The notes under the pieces are model-generated. The model was not told the origin of the DNA, made no database searches, and saw nothing but the letters and a program-made list of their open reading frames with translations. The position numbers and the translations under genes are program-made. Below, one piece after another: positions 10,028 to 19,595 of a stretch of DNA of 64,000 nucleotides (its first letter is position 1; every line of letters starts with the position of its first letter). The stretch comes from Ruminococcus flavefaciens 007c (GTDB taxonomy: Bacteria; Bacillota; Clostridia; Oscillospirales; Ruminococcaceae): the NCBI RefSeq assembly GCF_000571935.1, contig NZ_ATAX01000028.1, positions 191,001 through 255,000 of the forward strand, in the 5' to 3' direction.

Positions 10028-10056
10028 ATTATACACCATATTCGTTTTGATGTCAA
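10028..10056 (-). promoter_or_regulatory. Promoter of the citrate synthase transcript
   Basis: On the minus strand TTGACA (10051-10056) and TATAAT (10028-10033) are perfect consensus hexamers separated by 17 bases, 31 bases upstream of the chosen start. This is a strong housekeeping-sigma promoter for citrate synthase and probably the lipoprotein. Confidence 0.9.
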
Positions 10057-10132
10057 ACGTTATTTCTTATTAAATTATCAGGCCGCCCAACAACGATAAT
10101 TAGTTGCAAATCAGCTTCAAGGAGGTCATAAT

Positions 10133-11152
10133 ATGAAAAAAACCGCAGCAGCTCTTCTGCTCATGCTCTCGGCAGCCGTTATCCCCGCCCTGCCCGCAAT
10201 ACTCACGGACAGGCATCACGGTGATCCGTCCCCTTCATCGTCCGCGGCAGAAGTGCCGTCAGAAGGCAGCAGAGAAAGCAGAGCAAAGAACAGTGATCCG
10301 CCTGAGCCCTACAAGGTGCTGGACTCGGAAAGCGGAGAGGTGCTCACAGTTCCCGTCCGCGATTACGTCATAGGGGCAGTCTGTGCCGAAATGCCTGCTT
10401 CCTTCGGTGAAGAAGCCCTGAAAGCCCAGGCAGTCGCCGCCCACACCTATGCCGAGCGTCAGCGCCTGCGGGAGAGAGAGGCACCCTCCCCCGAACTGAA
10501 GGGAGCGGATTTTTCCGATGATACCTCGAAATATCAGGGCTACTGCACCAAAGAACAGATAAAGGAGCTTTTCGGGGATAATTTTGACAAGAACTACAAA
10601 AAGATAGCCGCTGCAGCCGACGAGGTACTGCCCTATATCATAACCTACGAGGATACGCCTATAATAGCCGCTTTCCACTCCATGTCGGCGGGCTTCACGG
10701 AAAGCGCCGAAAACGCCTGGGGCGCCCCTGTGGACTATCTTGTGGAGGTGGACAGCCGCTTCGACCTTACCGCGCCGAAATTCCGCGAGGACAAGCGCTT
10801 TGAGCGGGACGAACTGAAGGCTGCACTGGAGGCCGCCTTTGACGGGATAGACCTTGACGGAGATATGACGGAATGGCTGAAGATACTGACCGTTTCGGAC
10901 TCGGGCACCGTACTCACTGCCTCCGCAGGAGATATGACCGTCACGGGCGGCGACCTCAGACAAGCCCTCTCCCTGCGGTCGGCAGCCTTTGACATAAGGT
11001 ACGAAAAAGAAGGCGCAGTCATTACCACAAAGGGCTATGGCCACGGCGTGGGCATGAGCCAGTACGGCGCCGATGCAATGGCCTCTGAGGGTAAGAGCTG
11101 GCGCGAGATAATCGCCCATTACTATCCGAACTGTACTATTTCACAACTGTAG
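10133..11152 (+). CDS. spoIID: SpoIID/LytB-domain protein (stage II sporulation protein D-like)
   Basis: Peptidoglycan lytic transglycosylase family that acts during engulfment in spore formers. The signal-anchor is at residues 4-24. The domain shows YVIGAVCAEMPASFGEEALKAQAVAAHTYA (read in pieces: EMPASFGEEALKAQAV), where the Glu of AEMP corresponds to the catalytic glutamate, and the C-terminal GYGHGVGMSQYGADAMASEG signature. Length 339 matches SpoIID. A strong AAGGAGG precedes the ATG. No other sporulation gene is adjacent, so a role in ordinary wall remodelling cannot be excluded. Confidence 0.88.
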   Translation: MKKTAAALLLMLSAAVIPALPAILTDRHHGDPSPSSSAAEVPSEGSRESRAKNSDPPEPYKVLDSESGEVLTVPVRDYVIGAVCAEMPASFGEEALKAQAVAAHTYAERQRLREREAPSPELKGADFSDDTSKYQGYCTKEQIKELFGDNFDKNYKKIAAAADEVLPYIITYEDTPIIAAFHSMSAGFTESAENAWGAPVDYLVEVDSRFDLTAPKFREDKRFERDELKAALEAAFDGIDLDGDMTEWLKILTVSDSGTVLTASAGDMTVTGGDLRQALSLRSAAFDIRYEKEGAVITTKGYGHGVGMSQYGADAMASEGKSWREIIAHYYPNCTISQL

Positions 11153-11210
11153 TTTTTTGTGCAAAGCGCAAGAAAAGCTTTTCATTTCTTGCCGAATATG
11201 CCTGTTCTTA

Positions 11211-11239
11211 TTGACATAAGGGTGACGATTTGTTATAAT
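11211..11239 (+). promoter_or_regulatory. Promoter of the polysaccharide cluster
   Basis: TTGACA (11211-11216) and TATAAT (11234-11239) with a 17-base spacer. It lies 91 bases before the sugar-transferase ATG and inside a longer open frame beginning at 11159, which argues against that upstream start. Confidence 0.9.
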
Positions 11240-11329
11240 TACTCTGTACCGCTTTCTGCGGGCCATATAAACAAAGAAACAACGGAAAACAAAAGGAGAC
11301 TGCGTCCGCTGAGACAACGGATAAAGATT

Positions 11330-12715
11330 ATGAATAAAAACAAGGATCTGTATAAAAGATTTGTCACCTTCATCTCGGGCATACTTCTTCTCGGGATGAT
11401 AACGGGCATTTTTGCCTTTATATGGTACAGGAACTACAGTGAACAGATAATCCTGCCCTACTACAGGCGAGGCAACTGGGTACTCATCGCTATATACTGC
11501 CTGCTGGTATGGCTGTTTTTCAGAGCCTACGGCGGCTTCAAGCTGGGCTACCTGAAAAAGACCGATATGTTCTATGCACAGATGATCTCGATGATATGCG
11601 TCAATACGGTTTCGTATTTCCTCATAAGCCTTATCGGACGCCATTTCATGGAGGTATCCCCTGTCATCGTCATGTCCTGCGTGGACATGGGCGTCATTGC
11701 TCTGTGGACACTGCTTGCGGGAAAGCTCTACTTTATGATCTATCCCCCGAGAAAGCTGGTCATCATCTACGGAAGCCACCAGGCGGCGGCTCTTGTACTG
11801 AAAATGAGCCAGCGTGTGGATAAGTACATGATATGCGAGTCCATAAGCATTGATGAACCCGAGGAAAAGATACACGAGCTCATAATGAAGTACGAAGGTG
11901 CCATAGTCTGCGATATTCCCGCCGAACGCAGGAACGATTACCTCAAATTCTGCTTCGCACATTCAAAACGCGCATACATAGCGCCCAAGATCTCGGACAT
12001 TATAATAAGAGGCGCAGACGATATACGCCTTTTCGATACCCCTCTCATGCTCTGCCGCAACTACGGCCTCGACTTCGAGCAGCAGCTAATAAAACGCGTA
12101 TTTGACGTGATATTCTCACTGATAGCCCTTATACCTGCTGCTCCCTTCATGATACTGTCCGCCATCGCCGTAAAGCTTTACGACCGCGGCCCCGTATTCT
12201 ACAAGCAGAAGCGCCTTACTCTCAACGGCAGGGAATTCTATGTATACAAATTCAGGAGCATGATCGTTGACGCCGAAAAGGACGGCAAGGCCCGTCTTGC
12301 CTCGGAGGAGGACGACCGCATCACTCCCGTGGGAAAGATACTGAGAAAATTCCGTATCGACGAATTTCCTCAGCTCCTGAATATACTCAAGGGCGATATG
12401 TCCGTAGTGGGACCGCGCCCCGAACGTCCCGAGCTCACCAAGGAATATGAAAAGGAAATGCCCGAATTCGGCTTCCGCCTCAAGGTGAAGGCAGGCCTCA
12501 CAGGCTATGCGCAGGTAACGGGAGCCTACGATACCACTCCCTATGACAAGCTGAAAATGGATCTGATGTATATAGAGAATTACTCCATACGTCTGGACCT
12601 TCAGATAATACTCATGACTATAAAGACTATGTTCTTCCCTCCCAAGAACAACGCAGAAATAGACGAAAGCGTACTTGTACCGAAGGACAATGATAAAAAG
12701 GAGAAAAGCGAATGA
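11330..12715 (+). CDS. Exopolysaccharide polyprenyl glycosylphosphotransferase (initiating sugar transferase)
   Basis: Transfers a sugar-1-phosphate to undecaprenyl phosphate, the first step of building a surface glycan. The N-terminal half has about four membrane helices and a nucleotide-binding-like middle region (KLVIIYGSHQAAALVL). A further helix leads into the PF02397 sugar-transferase domain: DRGPVFYKQKRLTLNGREF, KFRSMIVDAE, RKFRIDEFPQLLNILKGDMS, VVGPRPERPE and GLTGYAQVTG. The ATG is placed by the promoter at 11211-11239; a longer frame would begin before transcription starts. The ribosome-binding site is weak. Its stop overlaps manC by four bases (ATGA). Confidence 0.9.
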   Translation: MNKNKDLYKRFVTFISGILLLGMITGIFAFIWYRNYSEQIILPYYRRGNWVLIAIYCLLVWLFFRAYGGFKLGYLKKTDMFYAQMISMICVNTVSYFLISLIGRHFMEVSPVIVMSCVDMGVIALWTLLAGKLYFMIYPPRKLVIIYGSHQAAALVLKMSQRVDKYMICESISIDEPEEKIHELIMKYEGAIVCDIPAERRNDYLKFCFAHSKRAYIAPKISDIIIRGADDIRLFDTPLMLCRNYGLDFEQQLIKRVFDVIFSLIALIPAAPFMILSAIAVKLYDRGPVFYKQKRLTLNGREFYVYKFRSMIVDAEKDGKARLASEEDDRITPVGKILRKFRIDEFPQLLNILKGDMSVVGPRPERPELTKEYEKEMPEFGFRLKVKAGLTGYAQVTGAYDTTPYDKLKMDLMYIENYSIRLDLQIILMTIKTMFFPPKNNAEIDESVLVPKDNDKKEKSE

Positions 12716-13776
12716 AGATCACAGCAGTTATCATGGCAGGAGGCAGAGGCGAACGTTTCTGGCCAAAGAGCCGCAACGCCTGCCCCAAGCAGTTCCTCTC
12801 CCTCACCAAGGACGGAGAGACCATGATACAGAAGACCGTAAAAAGGCTGCGCCCTCTGGTAGATGCCGAGGACGTATATATCGTCACCAATGCCGCTTAT
12901 ACCGACCTGGTGCTCGACCAGCTCCCCGATATCCCTAAGGAGAATATACTGGCCGAACCCTGCGCAAGGAATACAGCACCCTGTATCGCCTTTGCAGCAG
13001 CTGTAATAAACAGGAAATACGAGGACGCCATAATGCTGGTGCTCCCCTCAGACCACCTCATAGGCTATGAGGATATATACATCAATACGCTGAGAAAGGC
13101 CATAAAGGCTGCCGAAAAAGGCAAGCGTCTCGTGACCATAGGCATTACTCCCGAATATCCCGAAACAGGCTACGGCTATATCAACTTCGGCGAAGAAAAA
13201 GGCGATGTATATGCCGTTGAACGCTTCGTTGAAAAGCCCGACCTTCCCACTGCAAAGGAGTACCTTGCATCGGGAAGATACCTCTGGAACAGCGGTATGT
13301 TCGTATGGAAGATCTCTTCCGTAATGCTCAACCTCAAGACCTTCATGCCCGATATTTACGAGGGCGCCCTCCGCATAGGACAGGCCTTCGGCACCCCTGA
13401 GTTCAATGAGACTCTCGTGAAGGAGTTCACTGCCTTCCGCAGCGAGTCCGTGGACTTCGGCATAATGGAGAAGGCAAAGCACATCTATACTATCCCCGGC
13501 AGCTTCGGCTGGGACGATGTGGGAAGCTGGCTGGCTGTGGAACGCATAAACGAGACCGACGACGACAATAATTTCATCGACGGCGACGTTATAGCCATAG
13601 ACTCAAAGCGCACCACCGTATGTGGCGGAAAGAGACTCATTGCCGCAGTCGGTACAAGAGACATCATTATCGTCGATACCGACGATGTCCTGCTGGTATG
13701 CTCGAAAAACAACACCCAGGACGTCAAGAAGGTCATCGCTCAGCTCAAGGAAGAGAGCAGGAACGATCTCGTCTGA
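12712..13776 (+). CDS. manC: Mannose-1-phosphate guanylyltransferase
   Basis: Makes GDP-mannose from mannose-1-phosphate and GTP. The nucleotidyltransferase signature AGGRGERFWPKSR is at residues 9-21 with the product-binding PKQFLSL next to it; VLPSDH, the FVEKP motif and the NSGMFVW segment are all present. At 354 residues it is the short form without a phosphomannose-isomerase domain. GDP-mannose then feeds Gmd downstream. Start and stop overlap with the transferase indicates coupled translation. Confidence 0.95.
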   Translation: MKITAVIMAGGRGERFWPKSRNACPKQFLSLTKDGETMIQKTVKRLRPLVDAEDVYIVTNAAYTDLVLDQLPDIPKENILAEPCARNTAPCIAFAAAVINRKYEDAIMLVLPSDHLIGYEDIYINTLRKAIKAAEKGKRLVTIGITPEYPETGYGYINFGEEKGDVYAVERFVEKPDLPTAKEYLASGRYLWNSGMFVWKISSVMLNLKTFMPDIYEGALRIGQAFGTPEFNETLVKEFTAFRSESVDFGIMEKAKHIYTIPGSFGWDDVGSWLAVERINETDDDNNFIDGDVIAIDSKRTTVCGGKRLIAAVGTRDIIIVDTDDVLLVCSKNNTQDVKKVIAQLKEESRNDLV

Positions 13777-13783
13777 TATGCAC

Positions 13784-13805
13784 GCCGCAGTCATTATGCT
13801 GCGGC
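13784..13805 (+). other. Intercistronic stem-loop between manC and gmd
   Basis: GCCGCAG pairs with CTGCGGC around an eight-base loop. No U-tract follows, so it is more likely an mRNA-stabilising or processing hairpin than a terminator. Confidence 0.6.
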
Positions 13806-13843
13806 TGTCCTATAAAGTTTTACATCACAAAGGAGTATTATAA

Positions 13844-14881
<1,038 letters not shown>

Positions 14882-14926
14882 CAATAAGCGTTCCACTGAG
14901 AACGCTCACCGGAAAGGAGCATTGCT

Positions 14927-15196
14927 ATGGCAGGGATGATACTTGATACCGTAAGAGGCGGTTATGACAAAAAAGACGTTCTGGCAAAGGCAGACGCTTA
15001 TAATTCACTTATCCTGCTGATCGAGGACGGAAGGATTTCCGACGCCGTTATAAACGCAGAACTGGAAAAGATAAAGCGTATGCCTTTAAGAAAGGCAAAG
15101 GTGCTTTTCTTACCCGGCTCGGGCTTTTCGATCCCCCAGACGGAAAAGTATTTCTCGGACCTTGAAAAGGAAGCAAAGAAGAAAATAATGCTCTGA
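14927..15196 (+). CDS. Small protein with a DivIVA-like module
   Basis: An 89-residue protein I cannot name. It contains GGYDKKDVLAKADAYNSLI (residues 11-29) and GFSIPQTEKYFSDLEKE (about 66-82). Both resemble the short G[YF]xxxxVDxYLxxL element repeated in DivIVA/GpsB-type proteins, and the rest is predicted helical. The next gene holds two further copies of the same module. AAAGGAG precedes the ATG. Being inside a polysaccharide operon it could help place the synthesis machinery at the septum or pole, which is inference only. Confidence 0.7.
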   Translation: MAGMILDTVRGGYDKKDVLAKADAYNSLILLIEDGRISDAVINAELEKIKRMPLRKAKVLFLPGSGFSIPQTEKYFSDLEKEAKKKIML

Positions 15197-15227
15197 ACGT
15201 GATACATTCGAAAAGGTGAAAAGATAT

Positions 15228-15731
15228 ATGGCTATGATACTGCGCCCGTCCGCAAACGGCTATGAGAGAGAAGCTGCAATGGCAAGAATACGTGAATACC
15301 ATGCTCTTATACTTGCAATGCAAAGAGGTTCCATGTCCGATGACGAGATAAGAAATACCGTGATGATGATGAAAGCAGCCCCCCTCGAGCTCAGCTGTCA
15401 GGGCTTATCTGTAGAGGACGTGGATCAGTACCTGTCACAGTGCGAAAAAAGCCTGCTGAGGTACAAGGCAGTTGCTTTCAGCACTATACAAATGGCAAAG
15501 GGCGGTTATTGCAGGGAAGACTTTACAGCCAAAGCTGATGCCTACGATGAGCTTATACGCAAGATCGGCGACGGCGCTGACAGGATCTCGGCAATGAACG
15601 AGCTGGAACACATAAGGCAGATGCCTGTCGGCACCGAAAAAAACGGCCTTTTCGGAAAAAAAGGCTATGAAAAGACTGCTGCCGATGCATACCTTGCGGA
15701 TATAGACCGCTATATATCGGGAATAATATAA
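15228..15731 (+). CDS. Two-module DivIVA-like protein, paralogue of the preceding gene
   Basis: A 167-residue protein of unknown function made of two divergent copies of the module in the gene before it. The first half begins MAMILRPSANGYEREAAM and ends GLSVEDVDQYLSQCEKSLL. The second half begins GGYCREDFTAKADAYDELI and ends GYEKTAADAYLADIDRYI. The alignment of MAMIL with MAGMIL of the neighbour, and AAAAGGTG nine bases upstream, favour the ATG at 15228 over an in-frame GTG at 15216. No membrane segment or enzyme motif is visible. Confidence 0.72.
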   Translation: MAMILRPSANGYEREAAMARIREYHALILAMQRGSMSDDEIRNTVMMMKAAPLELSCQGLSVEDVDQYLSQCEKSLLRYKAVAFSTIQMAKGGYCREDFTAKADAYDELIRKIGDGADRISAMNELEHIRQMPVGTEKNGLFGKKGYEKTAADAYLADIDRYISGII

Positions 15732-15757
15732 AAAACATCAAAGGTGGAGAGGTCGAT

Positions 15758-16909
15758 TTGAGAATAACCTTCGACGCTGTACCTATATGCAGCGATAAGA
15801 TAACGGGCATAGGCTGGTGCGAGGTGGGACAGACTCAGGCACTTGCAGAGCTTTACCCCGGAAACAGATACGAATACAGCTTCTTCACAAGCGGCGACGC
15901 AGAGAGAACAAAGAGAGTGGAGAAGTTCGCGGGAAAGCGCATAAAGCTTAATACCTCGGGCTTTTCGGGCTATCTTTACCGTGCCGTGAGCACCTTTCTC
16001 CCTGTGCCGTACTCTTTTTTCTTTGGCAGAAAGTCGGATATAACACACTTTTTCAACTACATCGTGCCGCCTTTTGTACACGGCAGAAAGGTCGTTACCG
16101 TCCATGATATGGTATATAAGGCCTTTCCCGAGACCGTCCGCGGAAGGACACGCTTCATGCTTGAAATGGGACTGAAGCGCTCAATGAAACGCGCCGATCT
16201 CATAGTTACAGACTCGGAATTCTCAAAATCCGAGATAATAAAGTATTTCCCGCAGCACGAGAAAAAGATAAGGGTCGTCCCCTGCGGAGTGGATCTCGAA
16301 AGATTCCACCCGTGCAGTGAACCCGAACGTATCCCCGAGGTGAAGAAGTCCCTTGAGATAGAGGGCGATTACTTCCTCTACCTCGGTACCATAGAGCCCA
16401 GAAAGAACCTCGAACGCCTTATCACAGCCTACGGCGCCTTTGTCAGAAAGGTGGGCGGCAGCTCCCCGAAGCTGGTGCTGGCAGGCGGCAAGGGCTGGCT
16501 GGATAACGGCATATACAGCCGCGTGGAAAAGCTGGAGCTCACCGGCAAGGTCATATTCACCAAATACGTCCCCTCGGAGGACATGAACCCGCTTATGTGC
16601 GGCGCACTGGCATTTGTTTTCCCGTCGCTGTACGAGGGCTTCGGTATGCCGCCTCTTGAGGCTATGGCCTGCGGAGTACCCGTGCTCACGTCGGGAGAGG
16701 CTTCTCTTCCCGAGGTCACAGGCGACTGCGCCGTGATATGCGACGCCTATGACGCAAAGAGCATCGCACAGGGTATGTACAGGCTTTACAGCGACAGCGG
16801 GCTCCGCAGAGAGCTCGGCATAAAGGGCATGGAAAGAGCAAAGAACTTCACTTGGAAGCGTTCGGCAGAAATGCTCATGGACGTATACAGGGAGCTGAAA
16901 AATGAGTAA
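15758..16909 (+). CDS. GT4-family glycosyltransferase
   Basis: Retaining GT-B glycosyltransferase that adds a sugar from a nucleotide donor, here probably GDP-mannose or GDP-rhamnose, to the lipid-linked glycan. The N-terminal acceptor domain includes VVTVHDMVYKAFPETV. The donor domain has YFLYLGTIEPRKNLERLI and the E-x7-E type motif PSLYEGFGMPPLEAMACGVP. The product is 383 residues with a TTG start supported by AAGGTGGAG. Its end overlaps the next glycosyltransferase by eight bases. The exact linkage cannot be read. Confidence 0.9.
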   Translation: MRITFDAVPICSDKITGIGWCEVGQTQALAELYPGNRYEYSFFTSGDAERTKRVEKFAGKRIKLNTSGFSGYLYRAVSTFLPVPYSFFFGRKSDITHFFNYIVPPFVHGRKVVTVHDMVYKAFPETVRGRTRFMLEMGLKRSMKRADLIVTDSEFSKSEIIKYFPQHEKKIRVVPCGVDLERFHPCSEPERIPEVKKSLEIEGDYFLYLGTIEPRKNLERLITAYGAFVRKVGGSSPKLVLAGGKGWLDNGIYSRVEKLELTGKVIFTKYVPSEDMNPLMCGALAFVFPSLYEGFGMPPLEAMACGVPVLTSGEASLPEVTGDCAVICDAYDAKSIAQGMYRLYSDSGLRRELGIKGMERAKNFTWKRSAEMLMDVYRELKNE

Positions 16910-18026
16910 AAAGCTGAGAATACTTGAAGTCAACAAGGCTTATTATCCGCATATAGGCGGCATCGAGACCATTATCCGCCAGTATGCCGAGGAGCTGGGA
17001 AAGACCGGTGACGCAGAGGTCAGAGTGCTTGTCTGCCGCGACGGCAGAGGCAGGACCATACACGAAAAAATGCACGGCGTCGATATAACGCGCTCGGGCA
17101 GCCTCGGCACCTATTTTTCATGTCCCCTTTCCGTTTCTTTTATACGCAATTTCCGCAGAATGTCCAAAAATGCGGATATAGTCCATATACACGTACCCTT
17201 TCCCCTTGCCGACGCAGCTCTTCTGCTTTCGGGCTTCAGGGGCAAGGTAGTCGTATCATGGCACAGCGATATAGTAAAGCAGAAAAAGCTCATGCTTTTC
17301 TACAAGCCCTTCATGAATTATCTGCTTAAACGTGCAGATGTCATACTGACCGCTACGGAAGGCCATGTCAGACATTCGCTCTACCTTCCGCCATACAGTG
17401 AAAAATGCCGCGTTCTCCCCTACGGCATAGTCCCAGGGGACTACCTTTCGGTAACGAGAAGACCTTTCCTCACGGAAAAAGCCTCGGACAAGAACTGCGT
17501 AAAGGTATTTTTCACGGGAAGGCTGGTTTACTACAAGGGCGTCGATGTGCTACTGAAGGCCTTCACCAAAGTGAAGAACTGCGAGCTCTTCATAGCAGGC
17601 ACAGGCGAAATGGGGCCTCAGCTCAGAAAATACGCCGCCGAACACGGCATGAAGAACAAGATACATTTTCTAGGCTTTCTCCCCGATGAGGAACTGAGAC
17701 AGGCTTATGCGGACTGTGATATTTTCGTGCTTCCCTCCGTAGCTCCCAGCGAGGCCTTCGGCATAGTGCAGCTGGAAGCAATGGTCTACGGCAAGCCCGT
17801 TATAAATACCGCTCTCCCCTCGGGTGTGCCCTATGTGAGCCTTCACGGTCAGACGGGACTTACAGTAGCCCCCCGCTCGCCAAAGGCTCTGGCAGAAGCC
17901 ATAAACCTTCTGGCAGAGGATAAGGAGCTCAGGGAAAAATACGGGAAAGCCGCTGCTGAACGTGTTATGAGCGAATTCAGCGAGGATAGGATAATAGACA
18001 GACTGTCAGGCATACTAAAAGACTAA
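16902..18026 (+). CDS. GT4-family glycosyltransferase
   Basis: Second retaining GT-B enzyme of the cluster. The acceptor-side glycine loop YYPHIGGIETIIRQYAEEL is at residues 14-32; VVSWHSDIVKQKK is in the middle; the donor domain has FFTGRLVYYKGVDVLLKAF and PSVAPSEAFGIVQLEAMVYGKP with the paired glutamates. At 374 residues it is typical of mannosyl-, rhamnosyl- or glucosyltransferases. Translation is coupled to the preceding gene by an eight-base overlap. Confidence 0.9.
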   Translation: MSKKLRILEVNKAYYPHIGGIETIIRQYAEELGKTGDAEVRVLVCRDGRGRTIHEKMHGVDITRSGSLGTYFSCPLSVSFIRNFRRMSKNADIVHIHVPFPLADAALLLSGFRGKVVVSWHSDIVKQKKLMLFYKPFMNYLLKRADVILTATEGHVRHSLYLPPYSEKCRVLPYGIVPGDYLSVTRRPFLTEKASDKNCVKVFFTGRLVYYKGVDVLLKAFTKVKNCELFIAGTGEMGPQLRKYAAEHGMKNKIHFLGFLPDEELRQAYADCDIFVLPSVAPSEAFGIVQLEAMVYGKPVINTALPSGVPYVSLHGQTGLTVAPRSPKALAEAINLLAEDKELREKYGKAAAERVMSEFSEDRIIDRLSGILKD

Positions 18027-18044
18027 CAAAGGGAGGATATACCC

Positions 18045-18980
18045 TTGAAAGCATTGATAATAGGCGCCGCAGGCTTCGTGGGAGGCTATCTCATACGCGA
18101 GCTCAACGCCGCAGGCTGGGAGGTCCATGCGACCTGCCTTCCCTGTGAGAGCATAAGCGGAGACTGCACGGTCCATACACTTGATATACTCAGAAAAGAT
18201 GATATAACTCCGCTTCTGGACGAAACAGCTCCCGATGTGGTGTACCATCTTGCAGCCCAGAGCTCCGTGGCAGTATCCTGGAAAAAGCCGCAGCTCACCG
18301 CGGAAATAAACGTGATAGGTACTATCAATGTCCTTGAAGCCCTGCGTGAAGCAAAGAAGCAGGATACAAGGATACTTCTCATAGGCTCGGGTGAGGAATA
18401 CGGCTATATACGCGAGGGGTCCTGCCCTCTCGGCGAGTCGGAGCCCCTTAATCCCGGCAATATCTACGCTGCCACAAAGGCCTGTCAGGGCATGATCGGA
18501 GAGATATACGCCCGTGCTTACAAAATGGACATCGTAATGGTCCGCGCCTTCAACCACTCGGGACCTGCACAGAGCAGCATCTTCGTTATCTCGGACTTCT
18601 GCCGTCAGATAGCGGAGATCGAAAAGGGTATGAAGGAACCCGTCATCAGCGTGGGAAATCTCTCGGCAAAGCGTGATTTCACCGACGTCCGCGATGTTGT
18701 CAGAGCATACAGGCTCCTGGGCGAAAAGGGCAGGAAGGGCACTGTCTACAATGTGGGCAGGGGCAGAGCCGTGCCTATACAGTTCATACTCGATACAGCT
18801 CTTTCCTTTGCAAGACTGCCCATAGAGGTAAAGCAGGATCCCGGCCGAATGAGAGCCTCGGACATACCGCTTATAGAGCCGGATGTTTCGCGCATAGCCG
18901 CCGATACGGGCTGGTCTGCGCAGATAACCATGGAGCAGACCATCGAGGATACCCTCAACTACTGGAGAAACATAGAATAG
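18045..18980 (+). CDS. rmd: GDP-4-keto-6-deoxy-D-mannose reductase (Rmd-like)
   Basis: SDR enzyme that should reduce the Gmd product to GDP-D-rhamnose. It has GAAGFVGGYLIREL (residues 6-19), YHLAAQSSVAVSW, GSGEEYG with the catalytic Ser region and YAATKACQGMI (Tyr-x3-Lys). The GFVG wording is Rmd-like rather than the GMVG of GDP-fucose synthase, so D-rhamnose is favoured over L-fucose. The TTG start is supported by GGGAGG. At 311 residues it fits Rmd. Specificity is inferred from sequence and from gmd being in the same cluster. Confidence 0.82.
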   Translation: MKALIIGAAGFVGGYLIRELNAAGWEVHATCLPCESISGDCTVHTLDILRKDDITPLLDETAPDVVYHLAAQSSVAVSWKKPQLTAEINVIGTINVLEALREAKKQDTRILLIGSGEEYGYIREGSCPLGESEPLNPGNIYAATKACQGMIGEIYARAYKMDIVMVRAFNHSGPAQSSIFVISDFCRQIAEIEKGMKEPVISVGNLSAKRDFTDVRDVVRAYRLLGEKGRKGTVYNVGRGRAVPIQFILDTALSFARLPIEVKQDPGRMRASDIPLIEPDVSRIAADTGWSAQITMEQTIEDTLNYWRNIE

Positions 18981-19045
18981 ACCTCGGACAGGGCGCGTTA
19001 TACGCTCTCACCTGCCGATAAACGAACAAAGAAGGAGTGAACAAA

Positions 19046-19381
19046 TTGTCCGATATAAAGCTTACAAAGGAGAAAATGCTCACCTTTACCGGACATGAGA
19101 AGGTGGGTACCTTCAAGGCCGGAGAAAAGCTGACGGAATTCGGCGAAAAACAGAATGCCGCCAACGAAGCTCTCGCTGCAAATATCAACGACCTTATCAA
19201 AAGAGTCTGCGCTCTTGAGGACAAGCAGCTCCGCAATGAAGAGGTCATGAGACGCATAGCCAACGAGCTGGCAGAGTTCAAAAAGGAGCTGGACAGAGTA
19301 CGTCTTTCGGAAAAGCTCAACTCGGGTGCCATAGAACGTCTGGATCGCGCTGTGAAGCTGGCTGAAGGCGACGGGAAATAA
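19046..19381 (+). CDS. Small coiled-coil protein of unknown function
   Basis: About 111 residues, largely charged helix: heptad-like stretches run from residue ~35 to the end (for example NDLIKRVCALEDKQLRNEEV and RRIANELAEFKKELDRV). There is no signal peptide, membrane segment or known motif. The TTG at 19046 is eight bases after AGGAG; an in-frame GTG three codons earlier overlaps that site. It is the last gene of the polysaccharide transcript and could be a structural or chain-length partner, but nothing in the sequence proves it. Confidence 0.6.
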   Translation: MSDIKLTKEKMLTFTGHEKVGTFKAGEKLTEFGEKQNAANEALAANINDLIKRVCALEDKQLRNEEVMRRIANELAEFKKELDRVRLSEKLNSGAIERLDRAVKLAEGDGK

Positions 19382-19413
19382 TCAGCATTTTATGTGAAAT
19401 TTTTCTCAAAGTC

Positions 19414-19442
19414 TTGACATCAGAGTGTTTTTGTTATATTAT
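19414..19442 (+). promoter_or_regulatory. Promoter of the ATP synthase operon
   Basis: TTGACA (19414-19419), 17-base spacer, TATTAT (19437-19442). The transcript would carry a leader of about 150 bases before atpB. Confidence 0.85.
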
Positions 19443-19521
19443 TATATAGTGTGGACAGGGTATGCCCCGCAGTTTGAAAAAGTCCGTAGGACATATATCT
19501 GTACCTCATTAAGACTCAATC

Positions 19522-19556
19522 AACGGAGATTTGTGTAATTGCAGTCTCCGTTTTAT
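19522..19556 (+). promoter_or_regulatory. Terminator-like hairpin in the atp leader
   Basis: AACGGAGA pairs perfectly with TCTCCGTT (loop of about 14-15 bases), followed by a short T-rich run TTATTATT. It lies between the promoter and the atpB ATG, so it could attenuate the operon or end stray upstream transcription. The stem is only eight pairs and the U-tract is broken. Confidence 0.5.
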
Positions 19557-19595
19557 TATTCCCGGCGCAATGCCGTACCGAAAGAGGGTGTTTTA

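Noticed and set aside
11159-11329. N-terminal extension of the sugar transferase
   Set aside because: A consensus promoter at 11211-11239 lies inside it, so it would not be transcribed from the main promoter, and the extension has no family similarity.
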